Part shown: positions 11,150 to 23,519 of the stretch, piece after piece
Layout of the letters: the number at the start of each line of letters is the position of its first letter
Numbering within the stretch: position 1 is the first letter of the stretch
Assembly: GCA_021397835.1 (NCBI GenBank)
Contig: JAJFZO010000230.1
Coordinates: 5,078,001 to 5,142,000 of the forward strand
DNA length: 64,000 bases
Origin: Moringa oleifera
Taxonomy: Eukaryota > Streptophyta > Magnoliopsida > Brassicales > Moringaceae
Direction: 5' to 3'
Position numbers and translations under genes: made by a program
Notes under the pieces: model-generated
What the model was told of the DNA's origin: nothing
What the model saw: only the letters and a program-made list of their open reading frames with translations
Database searches by the model: none

Positions 11150-12735
11150 AGTATTACGTATGAATGCATGCATGCATTTATATACATATATGTATGTGCA
11201 TAAGCAAAACATTGGACACATGTGTCATCTAAGATTCATTAAATTTTAGAAGCACGTAAAAATTCGATAAAATTGTTAGTTATGGACTTATGGGTAATTA
11301 AACTTATTTATTTATTTTTAAATAAACAAAGATAATAGTTTTCTTTCCTTAAATCAAATAATAATTATGTTTTTTTAATCTGTTAAATTATAAATACATA
11401 TAAATTACGTAAAAATTTGACAAAATTATTTATTATATATATCAATTAAGATAATTATTATTGCATTTTAGATAATTAAAGTCACTTATTTATTTTTTGA
11501 ACAAGAAACCGATAGATCTCTTTTTTTGAAATTAAATAATAATCATCTTTTTCTCTGAATATTAAGGATAGCTAGACTTTCTTATTTACCATCTTCCTCC
11601 TACCATTACTTATTTTTTTAATAGAATTGACAATCTCCTTTCTTAAAACTAATTAATTAAATGATAATTATAGAAGTGAATTTAATGATAAAATTGTTGA
11701 GGAGGGTGGAACAAAGAGTTATTTATTTGGAGCTTTACAATGCTATAGCTATTGACTGTTTAATAAAATCCTAAATAATTAATTAAGAGCTCTCCCCTTA
11801 ATCAATTTTGTTATGACTAAAGATGCTTTGTTGCGGCATTCTATGTATTTTCTTTAAAGAGGTTATGTGCTCCTGCAAGGAGAAGTCTGAAATTTCAATT
11901 ATTAGACTTAACAATACATAAATATTGAATAAAGAGAGAGAAAAAAGAGGGACCGATTATTTTTGTGGAGTTACAAATTATTATGCAATTAATAGAAGCC
12001 TCGAGAAATCAGCCTATAATATATGATTTAGGGAACATCTTAAATTACAATGATTGATCTTGTGAATTATTTAATCAATATTTTTTAAAAGAATCATATT
12101 TTATTAATCATTTCAATTTTCACTATAATAAAATAAAAAATAATAAAAATATTTTTTTGTCAATTCCTTTAAAAATCAATGTGAAGAGCTTATAAAAATA
12201 TAATTTATATTCATTAATTGATTTCTTATGAATCAATTTAATTTATTAATTTAGGAACAAGTTTCAAATATTAGAATAGACAAGGCTTAAATGTTTATTG
12301 ATAAATGGGAGAAAGAATTTGATAAAGATGTAGAAACCTCTTTGAATTCTGTCAATCAAAATTGTAAAAATTTTGACTTAATTTATTATTCATGTATAAA
12401 ATGAGATAATATAAAATATTATACTTCATGTTAAATACATAATCATTTACTTGTGAACGTAAGAAGTTGATCATAACTATTAGAATTAGATAGGCATGAA
12501 GATCAAAGAATGTGTCGTTAGATATTTTACAAGTAAATATAGTGGAATTGTTAAGTAGATTATATATGAGGAAGAAGTTAATAGCACTATGGAGATAATC
12601 CACAGTGCTTTTGCTGAGTAATAGTAATCCAAATAACTCTAAAAGATTTACTCATGTATATATTATTCGAGAATAACAAAATATGTATTTTTATTTATGG
12701 GAGGAAAAAAACTTTGAATATATTCAGCATGGAAG
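11150..12735 (+). repeat. Diverged direct repeat, copy B
   Basis: Second copy of the block at 7680-9110. It carries the shortened palindrome AATGCATGCATGCATT at 11163-11178 and then the same ordered landmarks, including AATTATAGAAGTGAATTTAATGA and AATTAATTAAGAGCTCTC. Copy B is longer because of an internal tandem duplication of about 155 bp (about 11250-11402 and 11403-11560, both starting ACGTAAAAATT and ending AAATAATAAT). Similarity to copy A continues up to the CACTA terminus at 12736. Confidence 0.7.
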
Positions 12736-12769
12736 CACCAACAGGAAAATATTTTTTTTTATGACGAGT

Positions 12770-13130
12770 ACTACCTATCATAAAAAGCTTTTATGGCAGT
12801 CAATAATATTCATTATAAGTGACGAAATAAAAACTTTATGATCTTGAAAGATCGTCATTAAGTCGTGACGATTTTCGATCATCATAAATTTATGATGAAC
12901 TTTAGAAACCATCATCAATAATTCATGATCGTCATGAAGATATTGATTATTGTCGACTATCGTAGAAACTTTATGAAGATTGTTTTTGACTGTCATAAAA
13001 ACCTTATGACGGTCTTTAATGATCGTAATAACATCTTCATGACGATCTTTGATGGCCATCATAATTTTATTATGAAAGATTCAAAGATGATTCCTTTAAC
13101 CATCATTAATGCATTATGATAATCATGTTA
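12770..13130. repeat. CACTA subterminal repeats with palindromic motifs
   Basis: Many short direct and inverted copies of GACGATC / GATCGTC, CATCATAA / TTATGATG and CATGACGATC are packed in about 360 bp next to the CACTA left terminus. In En/Spm elements such subterminal arrays bind a transposon-encoded protein and are needed for transposition (established for the family). The apparent ORFs on both strands here (12778-13062 minus, 12925-13119 plus) are artefacts of these repeats. Confidence 0.6.
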
Positions 13131-14530
13131 AATTGTAATAATTATTTGAATTAAAAATTATTTTTAGTTTTTAATTAATTATATAATATTTTTATTTTAT
13201 TTAATCATTAGTTTTGTAATTGTAACAGTCAAACAATACAAATAATATCAGACAATAAAAAGTTATATCTATAACTGAAACTATCATTATTTTACATAAT
13301 TGTTGGGTCAAAATAAACAAAAATATTTGTAACTACATACACAATACAAATGAAAGTGCATCTGCACTGCTCTTATAGCATTGCATCATTAAACTAAAAT
13401 GCACTTTCTTAAGCTAGTGCCAATGAGTGATGTCACGCCTATAATAGTTATAGAAAAAAGTTCATTAAAATATCACTATTAAATAGTTTACATATCAAAG
13501 TAATCAATCAATTGTAGTAAAACTTGAAAATCAAACATGATGCAAAGCAAAATTCTTCATTGATAGCCTATAGAATTTCTATTAAATGTCACATGATGAG
13601 ATATTTCAAATTAGTTTTGGTCCAATGTTATTTGCCATCAAGTCCCCTAAAGAGAAAAACAAGCGAGTTTAGCAAAGAAATGGTTAGTAATCCCTTAAGA
13701 TAGCTTATCAAAGAATGAAACAATGGTAACCTATCTCTAACTCATAATAAGCACACAGAGAAAGTTAGAGGTTATCACTTGTAAGAATGGTATGCTAATT
13801 ATTTCAATTTTTAAAGTTAGTAATTAGAATCTAAACTTAAGAATTAGTAATCAAAATCCAAAATTACGAGCTATAGAAAGAAAAATCTAGTTTGTAAACA
13901 ATCGTCAATATACTTTAAGAATATATATAGCTTAATGATTTAAACATCTACAAATAATCAAGAACCTTTAATAAATAGAAAAATGTGTATGTCATTGATG
14001 AGACAAAGTTTACCTTGTGGAGATGAAAAGACACTTCGCCCAACTTCAACAACAATGTCGTTAGAAAGCCTTGTTATGCAAAACCTAGAGTTGCCACATT
14101 TATGGGAAAGGCTAAATGAGAAGTTTAAGAATAAAAATTACACAAGGGATGCATTTCATTAATGATCTGCAATAAGGATCTTGAGATTTATCCATTTTTA
14201 GGAGTCTTTATAAATTAAATTATATTCAAGGAACATTGCTTTTCACCACATGTGCACAAAAATTGTTACAAGTTTTTCATCCTACAAAGTTACAGGCATA
14301 TCAAGATGGGTCCTGAATTTCGTTTTTCCATCATCCACAATCAAAATAATGGTCTCAAAAAATTAAACACATTCATAATCCTAAATAAGGTTTAGCACCA
14401 TTGCTGTCAATCTAACTGACCTTTTCCATATGTAGCAAATCAGATACTACTAATAATAATAATTAGTTAAACGTGTATTAACAAAAATATGTTAAGAGAA
14501 ATGGGATAGATACATTCAATGAACTATTGG
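13131..14530. other. CACTA interior without recognisable coding sequence
   Basis: AT-rich DNA between the subterminal repeats and the Ulp1-like region. I could not assign any peptide in it. It probably belongs to the CACTA element or to later insertions. Confidence 0.3.
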
Positions 14531-14539
14531 AATGGTATA

Positions 14540-15540
14540 ACAAACCATCTCTATTATCAGACTTTATTCTTCTTTACGTAAAAGAAACATAACCATTAAT
14601 GAGGCAAAAAGGATTGCATATCTCATATGGTAACTGTTGTGTATGCATAACCCATTCACGAAGTACTTCATTAATTTCTTCATTACTATGTATCCTTACC
14701 ATTGAACTTTAAAATTAAAACACAAGAGAAGATAACATAACCAATTTATATCACTTAAAAATATAAAACATCTAATATGTAATATAATAGACAATATGAT
14801 TTTCTCACAAAAAAATTTGGATTTTCAATTTTTTTTTCATAAATCGAAGCACAAGATATATGCATTCTGTAGCACCTTTTCGAGTCAATCCTTATATATG
14901 TAAAAAGATAATAATTAATAAATATTATTTTTAATATTAATAATAAAAAAACAAAATAAACTCACTTCAATTCGTTGACATGTAATATTTGATCTCACAT
15001 GAAACATCTGAAAATCCTTATATATAATCATAATTTTTATGAGATCAAGTCTTGGTTCATGACCTAAAAAATCCAAATAATATACTATCCATGAAACCAT
15101 ATCAATATTAATCAATTCCCAATGAAATCTATTGGTAATTAAAAAAAGAGAAAAGATTTATTTTAGCCAAGTGACATATATCGTGCTAAAAAAATTAGGA
15201 TAAAAATTTTTAATTTGGATTGTAAGGCATGAAAAAGAATTTGATTTGAATGTGCTTTTTATAACCATTCTGCAATATACTATGCTTTATCTCTTAACTT
15301 GCTTTAATTGTTTAGTCTACTAAAGAGGGAGACAATTATAGGACTAATGAAGCCAAATTGCTTTGACTTTTTCATATCCTTCAATTTTACATGTAAATGT
15401 ATGAAAGTAGACAAATTGAAAGATAAATCACATAAAAAAAGATATTAAAATAGACCAATATTGAAAATTCTATCCTTTACTTGATAAATAGACAAATGCT
15501 AGTTTCTCTCAATTTTTTTAATCAAGCATAAATAGAGTAG
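14540..15540 (-). pseudogene. Ulp1-like (C48) cysteine protease remnant of the CACTA element
   Basis: Minus-strand peptides include VYYLDFLGHEPRLDLIK (about 15085-15035), GLTRKGATECIYLVLRFMK (about 14905-14850) and EEINEVLREWVMHTQQLP (about 14685-14630). The second matches the plant Ulp1/SUMO-protease core around the catalytic Cys, usually ..TECGYYVLRFM; here the GY after Cys is IY. Stops and frameshifts make it non-functional. Some plant CACTA and MULE elements carry such Ulp1 ORFs next to the transposase. An upstream stretch to about 15540 probably contained the catalytic His region but is too decayed to read with confidence. Confidence 0.6.
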
Positions 15541-15779
15541 TCTTTGAACCAGATGAGCAATAAAATAGACAGTAAAAAACATCTTCATCAAATCTTTTTC
15601 TGACTTTATTCTATATATTAATCATTAATGGATGAGGTGCTTTTGCAAACTGCGCTAGAGCTTGTTCAAAAACGGATCCCGTTTCTTTACTAAGTTTTTT
15701 TTCCTTTATCTCTTAACACATGACAATGATAGACTTTAAAAGTTAAATAATTTTTAACATAAAAAAACAAATATAATGC

Positions 15780-18310
15780 ATAATTATTGAATTAGCTCAT
15801 ACTTTCATAACAATCTTAGTAAAAATAAATTCTATATGCCTACTCACATAATGACTCCATGCATCTTTAACAAATATGAGATATTCATTATCATTTTTAA
15901 TAGGCAATCGAGCATCTTAAATTAATATTTGATCATCAAAAACTAAAAAATTAGCACAAAGATCATCAATAATGGTACCCATTGCAATAACATTCTCTAA
16001 TATATCCACTACTTATTTACATAAAACACCCTATTCATAAAAAAAAATGATATTATAAATTATCATTAATAGTGAAAAACACATGTTTATAATATTAAAT
16101 AAAAAGGGAAATACTTTCATCTTCAAATCTTCATCAGAAATACCATAAGGCTCCTTCATAGGCACTGTTGAATCGAATTTTTATATCTATTAGAGCTATG
16201 ACCTTCAGGTTATGCAACAGATGAAGAAGTATTGATGCTTCCTTGAGTCATTAACATTTGTTTTTGCCTTAACTTAGTGAAGCAAGCTTTTAGATGTGTT
16301 ATCTTATTAAGAGTTGAAAAAAAGACTAAAGAAGTGATCAACTTTTCAACTCTGCTAAAATGCCATCACTGTTTGAGAATGTTACACTACCAATTTTTTG
16401 ACTGCTCCATTAACTCATCCTATCATAATTCATATCAATTAACAATAAATTGACATGAAAATTAATTGAAGATGACATACAACAATAGTAACAAGAAACT
16501 ATTCATGCAAGTTGGTAATAATATAACAACATTATGATTCAATTAATTAGCGATGTGGTCAATGTCTTATCAGTTACCAAACAAATTAAACTATAACACT
16601 ATTTTTACATTTGACATGTCTACTTTATCTCTTTCCATCTAATAGAGAATTCTAAAGCTTGGATTTAGTCAGTTTTATATAAGATTCAAAAAAAAATCTT
16701 AAAATTTTCTCGACAATAGGCATCATTTTTAGAGTATAATGTCCTTCTTTGCCTTGCCAAGCAAGCTTCTGTATTTCATAATGATCAATCTCCCCTTCCA
16801 CTTTGAGTTTTTCTTTTTGTAAAGATGGAACAATAAATTAAAAATATTAATATGTCATGCATTATCATTTTATATTAGCTTATGCATATCATGACTTAAT
16901 ACGAGGAACATCCCCTGAAAAGTGTCATTATATTGGCTCATGATTGTGTCATTATGGCTCCATCAATTTTGGGTTCCTTACTATACCTATAAATATTTTT
17001 TAGAATACATGACATTTTTAATTTGACAACTTTCACCTATCATTTTTGGGGTCATAATACTCTATCATATGTTTACATCTCATAAATGCACCTTATTAGA
17101 GCATATATAAAGCCATGGTTGTTGGTCATATGACATGCAATTTCAAAGATCTCGTTGGATACTGACAACAAAATTATGTCCAATACTAGTAATTAGAGAT
17201 TTCTGACCTTGAGTTTACAGCTTTGTAACCAAGATTTGTCTAACCAAATGCATAGTATATTTTCTATTTTAAAAAAAAAAAAACCTTAAAATGTATGTAG
17301 CAATTTTAATAGCTATGTTTGAACATCTTTATAGGGTTGATCTTTAATCAAGCAAACAACTAATGGAGTATGATAAATGATGAATAAGAACACCAATGAT
17401 TTGTAATGGTTTGGCAAAAATCTCTATATCCACTTGAAGATCCCTTCAATGAATCTTTGATCTTTTTAAAGAATCAAAATTTTTAAATAGTACTCAAATA
17501 TAGGAAATTACAAAAGTAATTACACGAGACACACAGAGAAAAGTGTAGAAAGAATGTAAGAGTGAGAAAGTTAGCAAATTTTGCTTTAAAGTTAGATATC
17601 CACCCCAGTTCAATCGATGAAGATATTTATTAAGTTTTTATCATTTTATTTTATTTGTTTATTTATTTATTTGCTTATCATTCAATTTCTACAATATTAT
17701 ACCATAGTTAACAAAAAAATCAAAAATAATTGTGATACAAAGAAACATATTACAACATAAATTTACCTTAAATGCTTAAAAAATACGTAATTTAACGAAC
17801 TTCTCAGTCATTATTTGAAATGAAAATGTAGATCATAGGTAGTGTTCCTACAGCCTCAAGATTGTCTATAAAAGGAATTGTATGTTTTGTTGTTAGAATA
17901 TTCTTGAACGTTATAAATTTGTTGTCAATTGATTGCAAGATCAATTTTTTCATGCGAGGTTCAATTTCGAATGGATCTTGAGAATCAATTTTTATAAGTT
18001 ACTATGCCAATGAAAAGTATAATAGATATTTGAGGTGAAAGTGTTAAACCTAAACATATTTTCGCATCTTATCTTTCAAATAATTGGAAACTTTTCGCCA
18101 ATCACTATGAATTATAGGTACCATGGTACGTGCAAAAATACCAAGAGTAAATATAAGAGCTTTAGCTTCAACTCCATATAATATGCCTTTCGTATTGAAT
18201 TGTACCACCTTTTTTTGTCCCAAAATATTTTTGGTTCATCAACTTTATTGGTCCTCTAGATTTGGTATGCGACTCTAGCCACTTCTTAGTCATATCTACA
18301 ATCTTGCAAA
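15780..18310 (-). pseudogene. CACTA second-ORF transposase-like remnant
   Basis: At about 18295-18075 the minus strand reads RGPIKLMNQKYFGTKKGG in one frame, then FNTKGILYGVEAKALIFTLG and IFARTMVPIIHSDWRKVSNY and LKDKM. This matches the plant En/Spm-associated ORF pattern in which a WNxxGxPxG segment is followed by GxxVRxxVPIxxxxWxxVPxxLK. At about 16010-15850 the peptide IAMGTIIDDLCANFLVFDDQ and NDNEYLIFVKDAWSHYV resemble the C-terminal region of the same ORF class. Many stops interrupt it. The extent between the two recognisable blocks is inferred from order and strand only. Confidence 0.5.
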
Positions 18311-18419
18311 CATAAAATAAAATCCAAAAAAATAGTTAAAGCATAATTCATTATATGATGCTAGCTTTTACAATAAAACAATAATAGCAACAAAAAAAAA
18401 GAAAAATAATCAAACGTTT

Positions 18420-21400
18420 ATGCCATAAATTGTAAAGTTTACTTGTATACTTCATCAATTCAATTTCCATAACAATCGGGTTGTATATAGTTAACATCAT
18501 CCTCAATAATCTCATCTCTTAAACCAAGTTCAAATATGTTCTTAATAACATAATCATATTCTTCTATATTGTCAATATCATTATTTCTCTCAATATGTTT
18601 ATAGTCTTTTTATGGATCAGAGTAAACAATGAACTATCTTACATCTTGTTGGTCAACGATGTACAAGATTTATTTAGACTGATACACTAAAATGAAGCAA
18701 TTAGATTTATGCCTAGGGGTGAGCATTTGGTTAATTCGGTTCATTCGGTTTGAAAATTTTAAAAACCGAATTAACCATTTTTTTTTATAAATTAACCGAA
18801 ACTTACAGAATTTAAAAAATAACCGAATTAACCGAATCGAATTTTTTTTAATCGGTTTAATCAATTACCGAATAAATCGAAAACGTGCGTGGTGTGGGTG
18901 TGGCTACAGTGCAGCTGCAATGTTACTATCAGGAGGATTCAAATTAGAGAGAAAGAAGATTAGGCCAAAGCGATTGAGTGGTTTAATCGATTATCGAATA
19001 CATGCGTGGTGTGGGTGGCTGCGGGGATTTTGATTCTCGAAACTTCGAAAGATAGATAGGCATGGTGAGTCGGTGACGGGTTAGGTTAGGGTTTCTCAAA
19101 TTGAAAGAAAAGGAAGGAGATTGTTTTGCTTTTGGCCGATTGCCTTTTGAATAGTAATTGAAAGAAAATAAATATTAATTATTTATTTAATTAATAAAAT
19201 TAATTAATTATTAAAATTAAAAATCGATTTTTCGGTTAATTCGATTTAAAAAAATTTAACCGAAATTAACCAAAAAAAACCGATTTCTAAATTAATTTAT
19301 AACCAAAAACCGAAAAAACCGAATCGAATTAACCGAAATCAATTCGGTTTTTCAGTTTTTTCGGTTTTAACTGAATTTTGCTCACCCCTATTTATGCCCA
19401 CATCATTTAAGATCAACTAATATGTGACCAATCTTATCTAATTTAATCCCACCATTATTGTCAACCCAGTCACATTTGAACAGCGCTGCTTTGAACATGT
19501 GGTAATCAAGTTCCCATATCTCTTTGATAACACCATAAAAATGATGATTGTCCTATTAAAAGATTTTTGTCCTTAGCACTTTGTTGCAACTACTATTACT
19601 TTACTATTTTGTGTGACTTGATTATTATCGCATTTCATATATGAAAGTGATAACCATTCACATTATATTCAGGATATTTAATGATTTCAGGTCGAGATCC
19701 ATGTGCGACCCATTTCATGAAAAGGAAGGTGGATTCTGCGTTTATATTTGAGATACAACTTATAGAAAAAAGTTTGAACAAATTAATTTTAATATCAAAT
19801 AAATATAAGACACATGGTCACATTATAGAAACAAAGAAGAACCTTTTCTCGAAACCAAGAAATAAAGATTTAAGTATGCTCATCTCATAACCATTTGGAT
19901 TGTTTTGCATACTTGATATGCTCATTGTAAAATAATAATAATTATAATAATAATAATAATAAGGTTAAACTCATCTAATAAGTGCATATATGTATGACGT
20001 ATATGTTTTATCATCAAATTAAACACAGATTAGGAAGAGATATATTCAACATGTGGTTAGACATCAAGTGAATCTAGCAAAATATAAAGATATTTTGCTT
20101 CAATTTTAGTCGATCAATAATAACAATGTGACCACCAGGTAATGGCATTTCAACTTGAATGTCATCTTCTTTTACACAAGGATATACTAATTGGATGCAT
20201 GTTAGAGTAGTGACTTTCATAAAATTCAAGTGCTTCTTTTGTAACATCACATTCAATAATACATCATCCAAGAAGATTATGATTATATACATATCATTTC
20301 AAAATTTTCATGAATCGTTTGAATGGGTACATTCATCTAGGGTCAACTACTCCACATAATCTCACTTCTTTAACAAGATCATTGTTAATGTACCATTATA
20401 TCCAAAAAGAAAAAAAAAAGGTGAAAAGTGTTTTCCAAATAAGCAAAAGGTCCAAATCTTGCTGTAATTACCTAGTTTTGAAACATCCATAACATTACTA
20501 TTAAAGCATTAAAGAAGAAGCAAAATATCATGATTGCATATTTAACATGTTTCAGCAAGATTAAGCGAATAACCAATGATAAAAGCTATTGCATAAAAGT
20601 ATAACAATCATGAGACTTAAGACTTGAATTTATAAATCTATCACTAAAACAAGATCTATGAAATTTGAAGAATACCCATCTGAAACTTTTATGTTTAATA
20701 ATATCTCACAAAATGTCATTTTCTCTAATTTACTTAGAGTTTAACAAGCAGCTGATAACCATTTACAACCTTGGGAGCTAATTTTTTTCTTGAACCAATT
20801 TATGCAAGGTCCAACAGACTGTTGATCCTATCTTTAGAGTTTTCAAAAATATTAAGTAAAGTTTCGTAGACACTTTCATAAACATTTTTTTTTTCAATAT
20901 GCATTACATCCAACATGTGTCGAACATGTAATGTTTTCAATATTCAAGGTCAAAAAAGCACAATTTTTTCTAGAAGCATGATTGAAGAATGTCATTAAGT
21001 GCTTTAGTTTGTGTCATTCTCCTCTTATCACCTATTTTTTACTCCATACATTAGTAACGAAACTTACTTTTTGTAATATTTCTTTTCCACTTAGTGTACA
21101 AAGAGGCGAACCAGTTTCATATTATCTATTGAATGATTTCTTTCACTTTCTAAATAGGTCACCCATATATACATTCTTCTTTTCATGTTGCAATTAGCAA
21201 ATGTACGTGCTCTCACTACATATAAGATAAGCATAATATCCCTTAACTGAATAACCACAAATATTTTCATAAGCAGAAAAATCATTAATCGTCCATGATA
21301 AAATAGCCCATAATGTAAATAACTTTTTTGAGTAAGAATCATGGACTTCTACACCCACTTCCAATAAAAGTTTCAAATCATCAATAAATGGGGCAAGATA

Positions 21401-22484
21401 TACATCAATATCATTACGTGATTAGAAAGGTCCTGATATAAGCAAGGATAACATCATGAATTTTCTTTTCATAGACAACCATGGTGATAGATTATATGTT
21501 ATCATTATCATTGGCCAACAGCTATCTTACTATGAGAATTATGTAGATTTATTCCATAAACAAAAACCACAAATTAAAGATTTTGTGTTCTAATGCAAAA
21601 TCTGACCACTTAAAGTCTACTAACTTCTAAGCAGGTGAATCGACAAGATGTCGAAGTTTCTCATCTACTTCCCTTTTATTAGCATGCCAAACCAAGTCAG
21701 GTGCAATCTGTGGTGGCTAAAACATTCGTTTGAATCGTGGAATAGGAGGAAAATACCATAATACTGTGGTAGGAATCCTTTTCATTCACTTGTTTGCTTT
21801 ACTATTTTCTTTCCATCTCAATAATCTATAAGTAGGACAATATGATAAATCCTTATACCGCTTCCTATAGAGTATACAATTATTTTGGCAAGTATTTATT
21901 TTCGCATAATCTAAACCCAAAGCATCCATAGTGTTTTTTTTTTTTTTTTTTTGCTTCATACATCAATGAAGGGATTTCATTCCTAATAGGAAATATATTA
22001 GACAAATAATTTAACAAATCAGAGAAGCATTTGTCTGATCACCCATACTTTCCTTTTATATTATATAATCTCATCAACATAAACAACTTAGTATATTTCA
22101 TATTACCAAGATACAAAGGATTCTTTGCACCTTCTAATAAGTTTTGAAATAAATTAGGATCATCTTGACAATATTCAAATGAATCATTAACCATGCGCAT
22201 TGTATTACCAATGTAATGATACTTGGAAGCTTCATCAAACATTGTTTTCTTGTGTAAGATCTAGTAGAACCCTTTTCTCCATGCCAAATCCATCTCTTAT
22301 ACCTCTGATCAATCCTTTTATTAAACAAATGATATTTTACTTCTTTAATACTTAATAATATCAAATTAGCACATGATTGACAATGACATCTAATGAATGT
22401 AGGATCTTCACAATGAGAAATAGTAAAAGCAAGAAACTTATCTACGCTATCAAAAAACTCCTTAGATAATCTATTGAAATGCAT
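18420..22484 (-). pseudogene. TNP2-type CACTA transposase pseudogene
   Basis: Starting at 22484, residues MHFNRLSKEFFDSVDKFLAF through KRWIWHGEKG match the transposase-associated N-terminal domain with its CxCxxC core (RCHCQSCAN). Downstream come LLEGAKNPLYLGNMKYTKL (about 22140-22085), YRKRYKDLSYCPTYRLLRWK with RIPTTVLWYFPPIPRFKRM (about 21875-21725), DLVWHANKREVDEKLRHLVD (about 21690-21640), LLLEVGVEVHDS and LSWTINDFSAYENICGYSVK (about 21370-21230). DUF4218-like and DUF4216-like segments follow, the latter with EIWELDYHMFKAALFKCDWV (about 19525-19465). The order is that of TNP2 proteins. Stops and frameshifts are numerous. The DUF4216 part is split by a hAT-type insertion (18714-19390), and reading resumes beyond it with CFILVYQSK. 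Confidence 0.85.
18714..19390. mobile_element. Non-autonomous hAT-type element nested in the TNP2 pseudogene
   Basis: The element begins TAGGGGTGAGCA and ends TGCTCACCCCTA, a 12-bp perfect terminal inverted repeat. Next to it are long imperfect inverted arms made of CGGTT/AACCG motifs. It is flanked by a perfect 8-bp duplication TTTATGCC (18706-18713 and 19391-19398), the target-site length typical of hAT elements. The interior is a GC-richer segment (about 18880-19130) with no transposase. Removing the element with one duplication restores the TNP2/DUF4216 reading, so insertion followed the CACTA insertion. Confidence 0.88.
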
Positions 22485-23519
22485 CTAAGATTTATTCATA
22501 TTCTATCCTATGATGACAAATAAAAGAAAACCCATTTATTATGTTCACTTATTATGTATGGACTACATACCTAAAAAGCAATGTTATTAGAAAAAATGGT
22601 TCTAAAGTAAATCAAATTATATATAAAGAAAGTTTATTACTTATGCTTGCTAAGTACATGTCTCTAAGTGTATATGAAAATTGATTTTAGATAAGACTTG
22701 CCTCTAATGAACATAAGTTTAGCTCCTTTAAGTTAATTGTAGCTTTTATTCTACTTAAAATTGGTTTTTCTTGCCAATGCAATAACTAGTTCCTAATTTT
22801 TTCCTAACTTCTTTTGCATTACCAATGCTATCTTTACAAAATGTTATTACAAAATGAAATAGTGGCTATTAATCTGTCAATTATGTGATACATGTTGGGA
22901 ACCCAAACTAGAAACAAAGGAACAAAAAAAATGCAATTTAATTTTTATCAAGAAAGTAAATATGGCTCTTACTTTCAATCAAAAACTAATTTTTGGTTTT
23001 GCACAACTCTAAAAAATGAGAAAGTATGAAGGGGAAGACCAACAAACAAAACAGGAGAAATAGAAATAATTATAAGCTAACATAGACTTTCAAGAAAATA
23101 ACAACTGAGATTTGAAAATCTACTAAGGTACTTAATTAGATAAATGCATGCATTAAAGTAAATATGCACTCATAAGTAAAGTTAGTAACACAAAACATGA
23201 ACTCTTGAAAAAAAAAAAAAAAGGTTTGTAGACCTCGAGTAACATTACCAATCGCTTGAATAGCTTTAACAGTAAAAACAATGTTTACATCTATAATAAG
23301 CTGCATGCAATAAAAGATTATTTAGAAATTTTCCTAGCCAAATTCATGTCCTAATTGCATTAGTAGCCTTCCAATCACGAGGTATGCAATACAAAACCAA
23401 TATAAGATACTTGCCATAGAAATTTAATACATATTAGTGTAATATATATTATTATTTTATCACTTAGGTATAATCAAAAGACAGTTCATATAAATCAAGG
23501 AATTTTTCCTAATGTAGTG

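Larger units (their letters stand above)
12736..23519 (-). mobile_element. Degenerate CACTA (En/Spm) transposon, about 10.8 kb
   Basis: The left terminus reads CACCAACAGGAAAAT. The right terminus, read inward on the minus strand, is CACTACATTAGGAAAAAT; allowing for gaps these form a CACTACA..AGGAAAA terminal repeat. Inside, on the minus strand and in the order expected for this class, are a TNP2-type transposase region (22484 to about 18420), a second-ORF transposase-like region (about 18310-15780) and a Ulp1-like protease region (about 15540-14540). All are riddled with stops. Repeats rich in ATGACGATC lie just inside the left end, but I do not see them at the right end. The 3-bp target duplication is not preserved (AAG versus TAC). 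A 677-bp hAT-type element is nested within it. Confidence 0.7.

Noticed and set aside
12778..13119. Overlapping ORFs on both strands rich in His/Asp/Met
   Set aside because: Produced by the palindromic subterminal repeats of the CACTA element, not by protein-coding selection.
20074..20292. 72-codon minus ORF considered as a separate gene
   Set aside because: It falls inside the TNP2 pseudogene and parts match the region between DUF4218 and DUF4216 (MPLPGGHIVIID).
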